NCBI RefSeq assembly: GCF_032118995.1
Contig: NC_092660.1
Coordinates: 20,818,501 to 20,882,500, forward strand
Reading direction: 5' to 3'
From: Asterias amurensis
Lineage: Eukaryota; Echinodermata; Asteroidea; Forcipulatida; Asteriidae
DNA: 64,000 nt
Shown here in pieces: positions 1 through 11,196 of this stretch. How positions within the stretch are numbered: position 1 is the stretch's first letter; each line of letters starts with the position of its first letter. The position numbers and the translations under genes are program-made. The notes beneath the pieces are model-generated. The model did no database searches. It saw only the letters and a list, made by a program, of their open reading frames with translations, and was not told the DNA's origin.

Positions 1-3000
1 CAATGTTACAAAGGAGTTCCTCGCTAGGGACGTTCCTAAGGTATACGTAAACACGCAACTTAGCAACTAAGTGATCGCAATATATCCTGATAAACACACC
101 ATCATGTTTTATGGTTTATTTAAATAACAATCACAAATTTGCGGTCCAACGACCGAATTGCATTCTGAATTTGCATTTAAAAATACATTCACAAAATAAA
201 ATAAAAAGTAAAAGATTATCAAACATTCTGTACAAAAGGGGAAAATTTGCCCAAGAGCAAAATGATTAGTTCACACTCATTATGCTAATGGATGTTAGTA
301 AATTGCAACTGTGGAGACGTCATAATTATCTTGTTACTGGAAATGAGCATCTAGAATGTATCTAAGCGGTCCCCAACCTTTAAACCAGGGGCCCAGGGTT
401 TCTAACTTGCTTTGCTTATGTTTCACTTAGTTACTTGTTCATGTTTGTTGTGTTGTCATTTAGCCTAATTCGAGAAAGACTCTGCTAGGGTCGAAACGTC
501 ATTCCATTAATTGTTTGTTTTATTTTAAAGGTATAGGTTTTTTTAACAGAGGAGATTAAAGCACATTATAAATGGATGTCACTGTGGGGTTTTGTGTTCT
601 TGAAATTATTTTCTACACATTTTTATATGTATTTTTTAGATTTTTAAAAATGTGACAGAGTGTCACAGGTTTGTCTATCAATTAAGCCGCGGATTCGGTC
701 TTTGTTCTCCCACGTATAGGCCTACACGTTATTTCGATTTATTGTTTGAAGCTAAGTCCTTTTTCGTTTCTGTGCGCAAACCGAAAATTGAATAATCTTA
801 ATTTTGTTACTTGAAGCCACTTTTGGTGGTGTGAGGTCAGGGGGCAGTCATGATTGATGTGGCTGATGGTTTGGGAGCTGCCACACTGACACAGCTGTAG
901 CTCTTACTGCCAAAGCTATACCAGTTCTAAGTCTTAGGCGAGTTGGACCTAAACCCCAGAAGGAACATCCCCCACGTGAATGTCTAGAGGAAGGAGTTGG
1001 AACAAAGTCACGGATTAGTAGACTTAGGTTACCAGACAAAACACACTGTAACGATCCTCTATAGTCCCCTTCTCAGATAGGATTAATAAGATTAACCCAT
1101 AGCGGTTCGTGAATTTCCTGCCTAGCACAACTCATAGCGGTTCGTGAACTTCCTGCTAGCACAACGCTTGTGCTAAGCAGGAAATTCACGAAACGCTATG
1201 AGTTAATCCTATCTCGAGTTATATTACGACGAGTAACTCGTCATAATAAGGAACACGTTGCCTTGAATCGGTCGAGTTGATATTTGAAGCGTTTGTAGCC
1301 GTTTGTTTAAAGTCACTTGGAAATAGATTTGTTTTCCTTTCAAACATAAGAGTATATGCTTACGAACAATAAAACAATTTTTTTAGTAATTGTTTGTCAC
1401 GATTTATTGTTTAAACAATATATAAAGTTGTTTGGGGGGCTGACTCCGCCTACCCCTTTTGTGACGTCAATCGAGGCAGACTTTGCCTGCAATGCGTATA
1501 GTAAACACACGTGCAAAGTACATGTACGTCCAAGTCGTGAGTTGGTACATTTCAAAAAGTGTTTTTCTGCATTCAGCAGCAATATACCTGGTCGGCATTG
1601 CCGGAAAAAAACAATATATATATTTTTTTTTTTGAAACGTACAAACTCACGACTTGGTCCGTACATGTACTTTGCAATTGTGTTTACTCTACGCATTACA
1701 GTCCAAGTCTGCCTCGATTGACGTCACGAACAGCGCCCTCTCGGGTCGGGGTATACTCTTAAATTAGTAAATTACATAAGAACTAATTTTTTAAAACCTT
1801 AGTTAACTGTTTATTCACATTCCACTCATCAAAGCACATATATTAGTGACAAAAGCTTTATTTTGAAAAAATACCACTTCCAGGTAACTTTAAAATGCAT
1901 AGGTTAGAAAGATGTTGAAAACTTAGGTAGAATACAATGATCCACACAAACATGCCTCGAAATTGCAAGGTTTTCCTTTGACCTCGTCGACTAACATGGT
2001 CGGCCATTTATGGGAGTAATTTTTTTTACTTCTATAAATGGCCGACCGTGTTAGTTCGCAAAGTAAAAGGAAAACAAACCACGCACTTTCGAGGCAAAGT
2101 TGTGTGGATCATGTATTCCACTTTAATTTAAAACATCTTTCCGATCATATGCATTTAAAAACAAACGGTTACAAAGGTTTGTATAGACCAAGACCGATCC
2201 AAGGCAACGTGTTTCTTTAACTTAGGATGGGTTCAATGCGTCCTAACGTCTATGGATAGGCCTACGGAACTTAACTTGTCCTAGGCTATTGAATGCTTTT
2301 TGGCTTTCTTGCAGGTTTCTCCTCTTTCGGGTCGAATGTTCCCTAGATGCAGTGTGGTTGGTAATAGTGGAATTCTCTCTAACAGTAAATGCGGACACGA
2401 TATCGATCAAGCAGATTACGTCATCAGGTAAAGACTTATGAACATGATTTTGGTTTAGCCGATTCCTTTGAGCTTTTGTAGGTATTCGTACTCCAAGTTA
2501 GTTAACAAAACAAAACATTATTAAAAAAGAAACAAGAAAAAAGGAAAAGACGTATTGTGCCCTTAGGGGCGTGGCAACCCCTGCAGGATGCCCGCCGGTC
2601 GATCGGAGCTCTTTCCGGTCCCCAGGGAAAGACAGATTCAAAACTAATTAATTTGAAATAATAATAATGTTATTGACTACATTGTTCTAATAATAAAATT
2701 GTAACATTTTATCTGTTCCTCACTAGGTCCAATGTACCACAAATACGCCCTCATACGGTGGATGCTGGACGGAAGTCTAATTTGACAACAATGAATCCTA
2801 GTATTGCTACGCGAAGGTACAAAATAATAATGGTACATCACACAATGTAAACACGTAGACAATTTATCTCATTTTATGAAATGATGCTACACTGTAAAAA
2901 ATTACCGTAATTTTACGGTGAAAAGTACGTAAATAGCTATGGTGTTTTACCGTAACGAGATTTTTCCATGACTTTACGGTGCAACCCCGTAAATACCGGC

Positions 3001-6000
3001 TCGCAATGCACCATGGGATTGTCTAAAAAAAATACCGTAATTTTTACGGTGATAACGACATTTTTCCATGACTTTACGGTGCATCCCGTAAATACCGGCT
3101 CGCAATGCACCATGGGATTGTTTAAAAATAATTACCGAAATTTTTACGGTGAAAAGTACGGTGGAACCCATAAATAATGGCTCGCAATGCACCATGGGAT
3201 TGTTAAATAAAATCACCGTAATTTTTACGGTGAAAAGTACGCAAACATTAGTTTATTCCAATTCCAGTCGTCTAGTTTTCAAAATACCCATCATCGGTAA
3301 CCTGTTAAGGTTTCTATTTCATCAGTTATTCTATGTGGATGTTTATATTGTGTTATGAAGACCACTAAATGCAGCGGCTGAATTCGATCAGTGCAAATCG
3401 AAAGCAGTTGTTGCCTTTTGATGGTGTTCAGAACTTTTCTTGAATATCTGCCTTTTGATGGTGTTCAGAACTTTTCTTGAATATCAGCATTTAAGATGGA
3501 ACTATTTTGAAGGGAGATTATTATCTCATTTGCAGTTTTATGATGAAAATTATTTAGAATTATATTTCTTGCCAAATTATTTTGATAATTACCAAAGCTG
3601 TATCGTACCTTTAACATATGGTTATTTTCCACTTTTTAAAAAACAATACCATTGGAGTAATTATACTATTGTAATAAGCCATTACAATTACGGTCAGGTT
3701 CCACTTTTTCAAATACGGCCCCATGGCAGTAATATCAACGTGTAATATACCGTACAAATCACGGCACTCTGTAACCTCGTGTACGGTTTTACACCGTATT
3801 GACAGCCTTATCACCGTAAAAATAACGCCACAACAGCTTCCTCACCGTGAAAATCACGGCACACCGTACCTTCATGTACGCTTCACACCGTATATTGACA
3901 GCTTTCTCACCGTGAAAATCACGGCACACCGTAACTTCGTGTACGGCACACCGTAACTTCGTGTACGGTTTACACCGTAAACTGACAGCTTTCTCACCGT
4001 GAAAATCACGGCACACCGTAACTTCGTGTACGGTTTGCAACGTAAAATTTACGGGAATCGGTTGGCATCTCGCTGCACAACCGATTCCCGTAAATTTTAC
4101 GGGAATTTTTTAGTGTACTCGAGTATGACTGCTCAGGTACGAGTACGAGTACGAATAAAAGTAGCATTCGAATACGAGTACGAGTTTCATCAAAACAGTA
4201 CCCAACTAGTACTCAAATAAGAGTACGGACTATCAAAACGGTACCCCAGTAGAACTTGAATAAGAGTATGAGGTTTATCAAAACAGTACCCCAGTAGTAA
4301 TCGATTACGAGTACAGGTACCCATCAAAACGGTAAACCAGTAGTACGTGAGATTTAGAGTACACCCCCTCGAATAAGAGTAGCCTACGAATACCAGCCAA
4401 TGGTACCCCAGAAGTACTCGAACAAGAGTACGAGTACTATCAAAACGTTACCCCATGCAGTAGTACTCGAACAAGAGCACGCGTACCATCAAAACGGTAC
4501 CCCACCAGTAGTACTCGAATAAGAGCACGAGTACCATCAAAACAATACCCCATAGAGTAGTACTTGAGTAAGAGTCTGAATACAACGGTACCCCACCAGT
4601 AGTACTCGAATAAGAGTACGAGTGCCATCAAAACGGTACCCCACCAGTAGTACTCGAATAAGAGCACGAGTACCATCAAAACAATACCTCATGCAGTAGT
4701 ACTTGAGTAAGAGCACGAGTGCCATTAAAACGTTACCCCGTGCAGTAGTACTTGAGTAAGAGCACGAGTACCATCAAAACGTTACCCCGTGCAGTAGTAC
4801 TTGAGTAAGAGTCTGAAAACAACGGTACCCCACCAGTAGTACTCGAATACGAGTACGAGTGCCATCAAAACGGTACCCCACCAGTAGTACTCGAATAAGA
4901 GCACGAGTACCATCAAAACGTTACCCCGTGCAGTAGTACTTGAGTAAGAGTCTGAATACAACGGTACCTCACCAGTAGTACTCGAATAAGAGTACGAGTG
5001 CCATCAAAACGGTACCCCACCAGTAGTACTCGAATAAGAGCACGAGTACCATCAAAACGTTACTCCGTGCAGTAGTACTTGAGTAAGAGTCTGAATACAA
5101 CGGTACCCAACCAGTAGTACTCGAATAAGAGTACGAATACCATCAAAACAGTACCCCACCAGTAGTACTCGAATAAGAGCACGAGTACCATCAAAACGTT
5201 ACTCCGTGCAGTAGTACTTGAGTAAGAGTCTGAATACAACGGTACCCCACCAGTAGTACTCGAATAAGAGTACGAATACCATCAAAACTGTACACCAGTA
5301 GTACTCGAGTAAGCGCATGAATACCATCAAAACTGTACCCCAGTAGTACTCGAAACAGAGTACGAATTCCATCAAAACTGTACACCAGTAGTACTCGGAT
5401 AAGAGTACCAATACCATCAAAATACCCCAGTAGTACTCGAATAAGAGCACGAGTACCATCAAAACTGTACACCAGTAGTACTCGAGTAAGCGCATGAATA
5501 CCATCAAAACTGTACCCCAGTAGTACTCGAAACAGAGTACGAATTCCATCAAAACTGTACACCAGTAGTACTCGGATAAGAGTACCAATACCATCAAAAT
5601 ACCCCAGTAGTACTCGAATAAGAGTACGAATACCATCAAACTTTACCCCAGTAGTACTCGAGTATTAAGAGCACTAGTACCATCAAAACTGTACCCCATT
5701 AGTACTCGAGTAAGAGCACTTGAGTACCATCAAAACAGTACTCCAATAGTACCAATACAAAGTTCGAGTCCCGAGGATGGTTAGAAGGAAACACACTTAT
5801 GAAATAACAGCGAAACCATGACCCTTTGATCTTTGATTTTAATACTTTCTTCATGTAGTCACTAGTAGATCCAGTAGGTTTCCTAATAAAGCAACTGTAT
5901 ATTATTAATTTCAAAGCTCATTGATGATTGGTTGAAGCTTTTTAATGCCATCTTGGTTTTTAATTGAGCTGTAATCCAATTTATAAACACTTCCCTTTTA

Positions 6001-7125
6001 TGTTTTTATAACGTATTATTCTTGTTGTGTATCTTTTAAGCTCAATTCGGCCCTCGGGCTGCCGTGTTTGAATTTTAAATAAACCAATAATGATGATCCC
6101 CGACTGTTATCCGTGCGAATGAAGTCTTAGATGTCTAGGTAGACCCCAATAACAATGTTTGTGTTTTTCTCTGTCCTTTCGCCAAGATTTAACAAGCTGA
6201 AAAACAAGACAGATACTGTTGCTTTTGCAAAGATCGTTCAGGAATACTACGGTATCCTGTGGTTGCCATGTCTCACAGCTACTAGTTCAACTGACGTATG
6301 TCTGAAGGTAAAACACACACTGGAATTGGAAAACGTCCGGAACCTCACGGCAGCTGTCGCAGATCCACGCCATTTTCTAGCCATATACAACTTCTGGAAA
6401 CAGAGAAACCTTAAACGGGCTCTTTCGACAGGTATGTTTGTCGCCCTCTGTCGACCACAACAATGCAAATTGGGATAATTAATGCGCGTGCGAAGCGCCT
6501 GAACATCTGACGTCACATAGGGACTCAGTCTAACCCCTATGTTGATGTTGTTATGTTGTTGCCACTGTTGTTGTTTTATATTAGTACGTCGTCTTACAAA
6601 TTTCGGATTTAACAAAATCAACTTTACATTAGCGGGACTTGAACCTTGAACCATACAAGTTAAAAAATCCAGCATGGGGAAAACATTTGTCATGCTTATT
6701 GACTAACCTAGCACACAATATGTTTACAAACAAACTAATTAGACAAGTCGAACGACATCATGCAGGCCGCAATCAATGGCAAACACAATTTATTTTTTTA
6801 AAGTGCGGTCAAAATGAAGTCAACACTTTAAGTTATATCAGTGTTAACAATATTTAAATGTATTTTTTGTGATCCAACTGAAGGTTTCTACATGACTCAC
6901 TTGGCACTGACGATGTGCGAAGAGATACACCTCTACGGCTTCTGGCCCTTCCCATCATACAGGGTGTCAGACAGAGTGACAGACACATTGAGGAAAGTCA
7001 AGTATCACTACTTCGACAACGTTGGCTTCAGTTCGTTTCATTCAATGAACGATGAGTTTGCTGTACTTCTTCAAATGCACGTTATGGGAATCCTCAATTT
7101 GCACACCACAGAATGTGGTGTCTGA
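1..7125 (+). CDS. ST8SIA-like: ST8Sia-like alpha-2,8-sialyltransferase, gene 1 (5' partial)
   Basis: Coding exons seen: 1-40 (end of exon 3), 2315-2427, 2727-2816, 6187-6431 and 6884-7125 (stop TGA). All borders are GT/AG and the phases (0,2,2,1) match the paralogues downstream. The first 40 bases read NVTKEFLARDVPK, matching the end of exon 3 in gene 2 (NVTEGFFAENVSP), so exons 1-2 and most of exon 3 lie outside the window. Sialylmotif L begins at [16 protein letters not shown] (exon 4) and runs through TTMNPS (exon 5). Motif S is [20 protein letters not shown], motif III is YHYFD and motif VS is HSMNDE (exon 7). The family moves sialic acid from CMP-sialic acid to a terminal sialic acid in the Golgi. 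Exon 7 is three codons shorter than in genes 2-4, and the end reads ECGV instead of DCDV. Acceptor specificity cannot be read from sequence. Confidence 0.85.
1075..1215. repeat. Short foldback with a duplicated left arm
   Basis: GATAGGATTAA at the left end matches TTAATCCTATC at the right end. The inner stem (CTCATAGCGGTTCGTGAA and its complement, then TAGCACAA/TTGTGCTA) has its left arm present twice. Lies in intron 3 of gene 1. Confidence 0.65.
1248..2219. mobile_element. MITE family B, copy 1 (piggyBac-like), interrupted
   Basis: The ends AAGGAACACGTTGCCTTG and CAAGGCAACGTGTTTCTT are inverted, and the body is one long foldback (TGGTCGGCCATTTATGGGAG against its complement near 2030-2050). 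It is split at about 1310-1890 by another MITE. Other family copies in the window lack that insert. Confidence 0.8.
1311..1889. mobile_element. MITE family A nested in family B
   Basis: The termini AGTCACTTGG and CCAGGTAACT are flanked on both sides by TTAA. The inside is a foldback: TGACGTCAATCGAGGCAGAC on the left pairs with the reverse complement near 1711-1728. Related copies are at about 25703-26035 and 52201-52760. TTAA flanks are the target preference of piggyBac-type elements. There is no transposase, so it is non-autonomous. Confidence 0.75.
2888..4117. mobile_element. Long foldback element with ACGGT-rich ends
   Basis: TACACTGTAAAAAATTACCG at the left end pairs with the right end CGGGAATTTTTTAGTGTA. 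Internal modules containing TTACGGTGAAAAGTACG recur on the left (2910-3245) and in inverted form on the right (3750-4110). The middle (about 3250-3700) is AT-rich and unexplained. A module at 3411-3486 is a perfect 38-bp tandem duplication. Lies in intron 5 of gene 1. Confidence 0.6.
4118..5760. repeat. Minisatellite, about 45-50 bp unit, around 32 copies
   Basis: The unit contains CAGTAGTACTCGAATAAGAG followed by a CATCAAAAC segment and GGTACCCC. Units vary in length and sequence, most at the left edge. A larger block (about 5285-5640) repeats a group of units. Reading frames across it are by-products. It occupies intron 5 of gene 1. Confidence 0.9.
5761..6186 (+). other. 3' part of gene 1 intron 5, nothing recognised
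   Basis: AT-rich intron sequence ending at the acceptor before exon 6 (CGCCAAG). No repeat or gene recognised. Confidence 0.5.
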
Positions 7126-8441
7126 CAATTATTATTTAGTAATTATATTACATGATTGCTGATTCAGAGTAAGCCTTTAACTGGTTTCCATTGCCATGTA
7201 CATTGCTACTTTTTAAGAATTACTTTTAAAGTTTACTATAATTATTACATAGTAGTTTCGCTTGAAACAGTAACAACCTTATAATAATTTTACTTGCGGA
7301 TGCGATACAAAATTTGACGTCACCAATTCGCAACGAATATTTCATTCGGGTTGAGCAGTGACGTTAAGTTCGTATCACATTCGCATATTTCGCAGGAAGT
7401 TGAACCGACGTGGACGGAGATTCTGTGCCCCCCCCCCCCACAATGAACTACTGTAAACACAATAATACTACTGCGCCGGTTTCCAGGCAGCCTGTACACT
7501 GCACATAGCTCCCCAAAATTGAGCATTAATTGTTAATGAAAAGGAACAATAAACGTCTTGTTTTATAGTCTAAAAGATTACCAAAAGTCGGCACACAGCA
7601 AAACAAATGATGATATAAATATATACATTAAATTTAGTCTAAAATGAGAGGGGGACAAATTCCCCTTGCGAAGACAGATGACCCTAGGAGATGATGTGTC
7701 CTAGGAGATTCGGTCCCCCGGACCGTTGTGCGGGGGGACAGAATTCCACGTGACACCGGGGACACCGGGGCAAACACTTTATGGCGCTTGGATGACTTAA
7801 GTGGGGTGGGGGGGGGGGACACATTAACCCACCGAGACCATTACGCAATATTAGATCATATTTACCATGGTAACAGACACAAATTAAATAATGCTAATGC
7901 GCAAGTGGACGAAAGCCTTTAATTTCTTCGGACGCGGCAATACCCTGTGTTTGTAAAGCCTGTTTTTATTGGTTTCTATGTGTCGAAATTTCGGTTTATT
8001 GGAGTATATGCTTATTATTTCGCTTGTCTTTCACGTGGTATTTAAGATGTTTTTGTTAACGTAAGACTGGTTCAGTTGAAGCCTAGACAACTGCACGCCA
8101 AGCAAACTCTTACGTTGTACCAAAAATTAATTATTTCGTCAGCTAAAAGTTTATTATAGAGGCATCATGCCTAAATGCCCCCCCTTTAAATTGTCATTAT
8201 GCCCCTCCCGCTTTATTATGCCCCCTCTAATTATTCAACAGCTACTTGACAGCACCCCTTTGTTTCAACAGCCAAGTGTTAACCAATCAGAAGCCTGGAC
8301 ATACCCAGTGAGTAAGTATTAAAGGATCACCATGTGCAGCACATACATCATGCAACCATGCCATTCCATGTCATACTGGATGTGATGTTGCAGTGAGAGT
8401 GCATTAGACACAATTCAAACTGTGAAGCCCTACTTACACTG
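7126..8441. other. 3' flank of gene 1
   Basis: Holds the candidate poly(A) signal, a C-rich run near 7429, and a GGGGGACA-rich inverted stretch (about 7644-7830; CCTAGGAGAT occurs twice, CCCCCCGG-type arms). No gene seen. Confidence 0.5.
7548..7553 (+). terminator. Candidate poly(A) signal of gene 1
   Basis: AATAAA about 420 nt after the stop codon of gene 1, followed by a T-rich stretch (GTCTTGTTTTATAG). First canonical hexamer downstream by eye. Confidence 0.4.
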
Positions 8442-8598
8442 GGTGCGTTCGTTTAGCTTCCCTGGGTCGACCCCGATGTGTGGCGTTTTTTTTCCAGGAC
8501 AAACGTGGGTAATTGTCTGCACACGTTCGTCCTTAAAAAAAAAAAAAAAAAAACCGCCTCACACCGGGGTCGACCCGGGGGAGCTAAACGAACGCACC
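8442..8598. mobile_element. Short MITE with 38-bp inverted ends
   Basis: GGTGCGTTCGTTTAGCTTCC at the left is matched by GAGCTAAACGAACGCACC at the right. The complementarity extends through the GGGTCGACCCCG segments. The centre carries a run of about 19 A. No coding capacity. Confidence 0.75.
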
Positions 8599-9332
8599 AT
8601 GTATTTTCTGTTTACATCCTTTCCAAACAGAAATTTACAAACCTACTTCAATTAATGTGCACCTCCGAATTAACCTAAGTTTTCGACGGGTGTAACAATT
8701 TCTTTTTTAAACTTGCATTCTTATTATCCCCAATGCAAATTTCAGATGATGTAAGACACGTGCCCTAAAATGGCAAATGTTGTTGGTTCGAATCCCACCG
8801 AGTAACAACTGTTGATTATCACCACACAGGGCAGGGCTGAATTTACCGTTCTTAATACATATTGATTTGTGGTAAAACACAAACAAAGTAATGTACAGGA
8901 ATTTGACAAAATAATGCTTTAAGTTTTAAGATGTTAATTAACAGTAACTCCAAACGATTGCTTTAGTTTTTTTAGTGACTATGATTTTCCAATGAAAATT
9001 AACGATGATTATACTACAATGTACACAAACACCTTCTTTTAACTGTCTATCTTATGCCGACTGAGATTGATTTAAATCAAGACAAGAAAACAACAACTTG
9101 ATGTTTGAAGTTTAAAATCAGTAATATTTCCGAAAGAGTTTTTGTTATAATGCAGTATATTATGAATGACATGATTTATTTGTGTCTTCAATTACTACTA
9201 CAGGTTACCCATGGTTTTATCAATCATTCGATCATTCCTACTGACCACCTTTTAATTTTGTTTTAGCTGCTTGTGTTATATATTGCTCAAATGTTGGGTG
9301 ACATGCCCTTTGAATTCCGCAGTTCGATTTAA
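8599..9332. other. Intergenic, tRNA-like B box only
   Basis: GGTTCGAATCC at about 8796 looks like the B box of an old tRNA-derived SINE; no complete head can be traced. The rest is AT-rich with no recognised feature. Confidence 0.4.
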
Positions 9333-9671
9333 AGACACTGGACACTATTGGTAAATGTCAAGGACCAGTCTTCTCACTTCTTAACATGTGCATAAAATAA
9401 CAAACCTGTGAAAATTTGAGCTCAATTGGTGGTCGAAGTTGCGAGATAATAATGATAAAAAAAACCTTGTCACTGGTCACACGAAGTTGTGTGCTTTCAT
9501 GATGCTTGATTTCGAGACCTCAAGTTTTAATTCTGAGGTCTATAAATCAAATTCGCGAAAAACTACTTCTTTCTCTCTCCAAAACTACGTTACTTTAAAG
9601 GGAGCCGTTTCTCACAATGTTTTATACTATCAATCTCTCCGCATTATATTGACCAATAGTGTCCACTGCCT
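9333..9671. mobile_element. MITE family C, copy 1 (TTAA-flanked)
   Basis: The ends AGACACTGGACACTATTGG and CCAATAGTGTCCACTGCCT are inverted and flanked by TTAA at 9329-9332 and 9672-9675. The body has the family landmarks GTGAAAATTTGAGCTCAATT, a GAAGTTGCGAGATAATAATG stretch and GGGAGCCGTTTCTCACAA. Confidence 0.8.
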
Positions 9672-10582
9672 TTAATATTCATAGAAGCCTCCGATTATAG
9701 ATGACGAAAACATTTTATTATAGTTTTAGACTCTTAGAAGAGCTTTGTGTATTGGTTACCTCTTTATAAGTTATTGTTATGACATGGTACTGTTATCATG
9801 AAGTATGGAAATAAACGTGAGTTTGAATTGAAATTGAATTAACAATTATTGTTAATATTATACCCTTTATTAGTTCGGGTCTAAGCCGAGACTATGGGCT
9901 CGTTCAAAGTCAGTATGGTGGTCAAATTTCACATTCACGATGGGATAATAGTTGGTCTTTAAGGGAGATGAAATAAATTCACATTGATCTGTATTTTCAT
10001 AAGCTTAGCTCGCCATTCAACCAACCTAACGGAAAAAGGGGGAAAAGGTCATTAAGAATACTAACGCAGCACAATAATTATTTGTTTTGTCAGACTATCA
10101 CACAATGGTGCTTGTTGCGTGAATACACTCAATAATACAAACTAGGTTAAATGAACTTCAAGGCTGTCAACTGGTGATCATCGTTGTGAAAAAAACGAGG
10201 GAACAAAAAGAGATACGATTTGACGGTTTTTTTTCTTCAGGGTTTCAGCATTTCTATTCCGGAAATTATATAAGCTATAGTGATTTTGTATGTATAAACG
10301 ACAGTGTTCTATTTCTCTCCTTCACTGCTTATCTATTTCCTTTCGTCGTCTTCAGTTAGCCTGGTTATTATTCGTCAGCATGTAATGTCATTGTTTTGTT
10401 TTGTCATTGTTCTTCTTCGCCGTTTGTGTGTTTGTTTGTCTGTAACAAGGCTGTTGTCTACAGGAATCGGCTTACTCTAACAGGAGATAGCGGTTATCGG
10501 GTGATAGCGGTGCGTGGTTGATAGCGCGTTGGGGGTGATAGCGCGCTCTTTTGTGACAAATCCAGGAGAGTCTTGAACCAAG

Positions 10583-10828
10583 AAGCGCTTTTACCAACTC
10601 GTTTTGGGGGTCTTATGTTTTTCTTTACATTTGCCAACGATTTTGGTGGGAGAAAATGTAATGCATAATGCATTAGCGTGTTGAGTTGCTGGCCAATAAG
10701 AAGCCACAATTACTTGCATGACGTCACAAGAACGTTCGATGCAAATTCGTTACATTTTCTCCCACCAAAATCGTTGGCAAATGTAAAGAAAGACATAAGG
10801 CCCCCAAAACGAGTTGTTAAAGCGCTTC
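10583..10828. mobile_element. Foldback element with AGCGCTTT ends
   Basis: Arms of about 90 bp: TTTACATTTGCCAACGATTT on the left pairs with AAATCGTTGGCAAATGTAAA on the right, and CAACTCGTTTTGGGGG pairs with CCCCAAAACGAGTTG. About 60 bp of unpaired centre. Confidence 0.7.
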
Positions 10829-11196
10829 GCGGTGATAGTCTTTTTTCGTGCGTTACATATTGGGGCTGTGCCTATCCGGTGTGCCGCGTGCGCCTTGAGT
10901 AAGGCTACCCCGTCCTTGGCATTGAACGTCAGACGTATGAATCATGTCCCCTGAATAATTATACTGAGCTTCCGTGTAACTCACGCCATATTGCTCACTG
11001 TGAACAGGAACTATAGACGGCTTTTAATGGAGAAATACATATTTCTACTTTCACACTTTAACAAAGCGATTGAATGGGTACGGCTAGAGTACTAACAGGG
11101 ATCTCATTATACACACATGTGTGTAAGAGACATTTATTTATGAACAATTTTAAGTTACACATGTTGTGGTATTCGTGATAGACAAACCGTACAGTT
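10829..11196 (+). other. 5' flank of gene 2
   Basis: No TATA box is clear. ACACACATGTGTGT at about 11111 is a small palindrome. The transcription start cannot be placed. Confidence 0.4.

Noticed and set aside
1356-1762. Overlapping frames of 60-121 codons
   Set aside because: Lie within the foldback MITE of family A, and similar frames appear in its other copies on both strands.
4440-5639. Frames of up to 146 codons on the - strand and a CRISPR-like look
   Set aside because: A continuous tandem array without unique spacers, in a eukaryotic intron.
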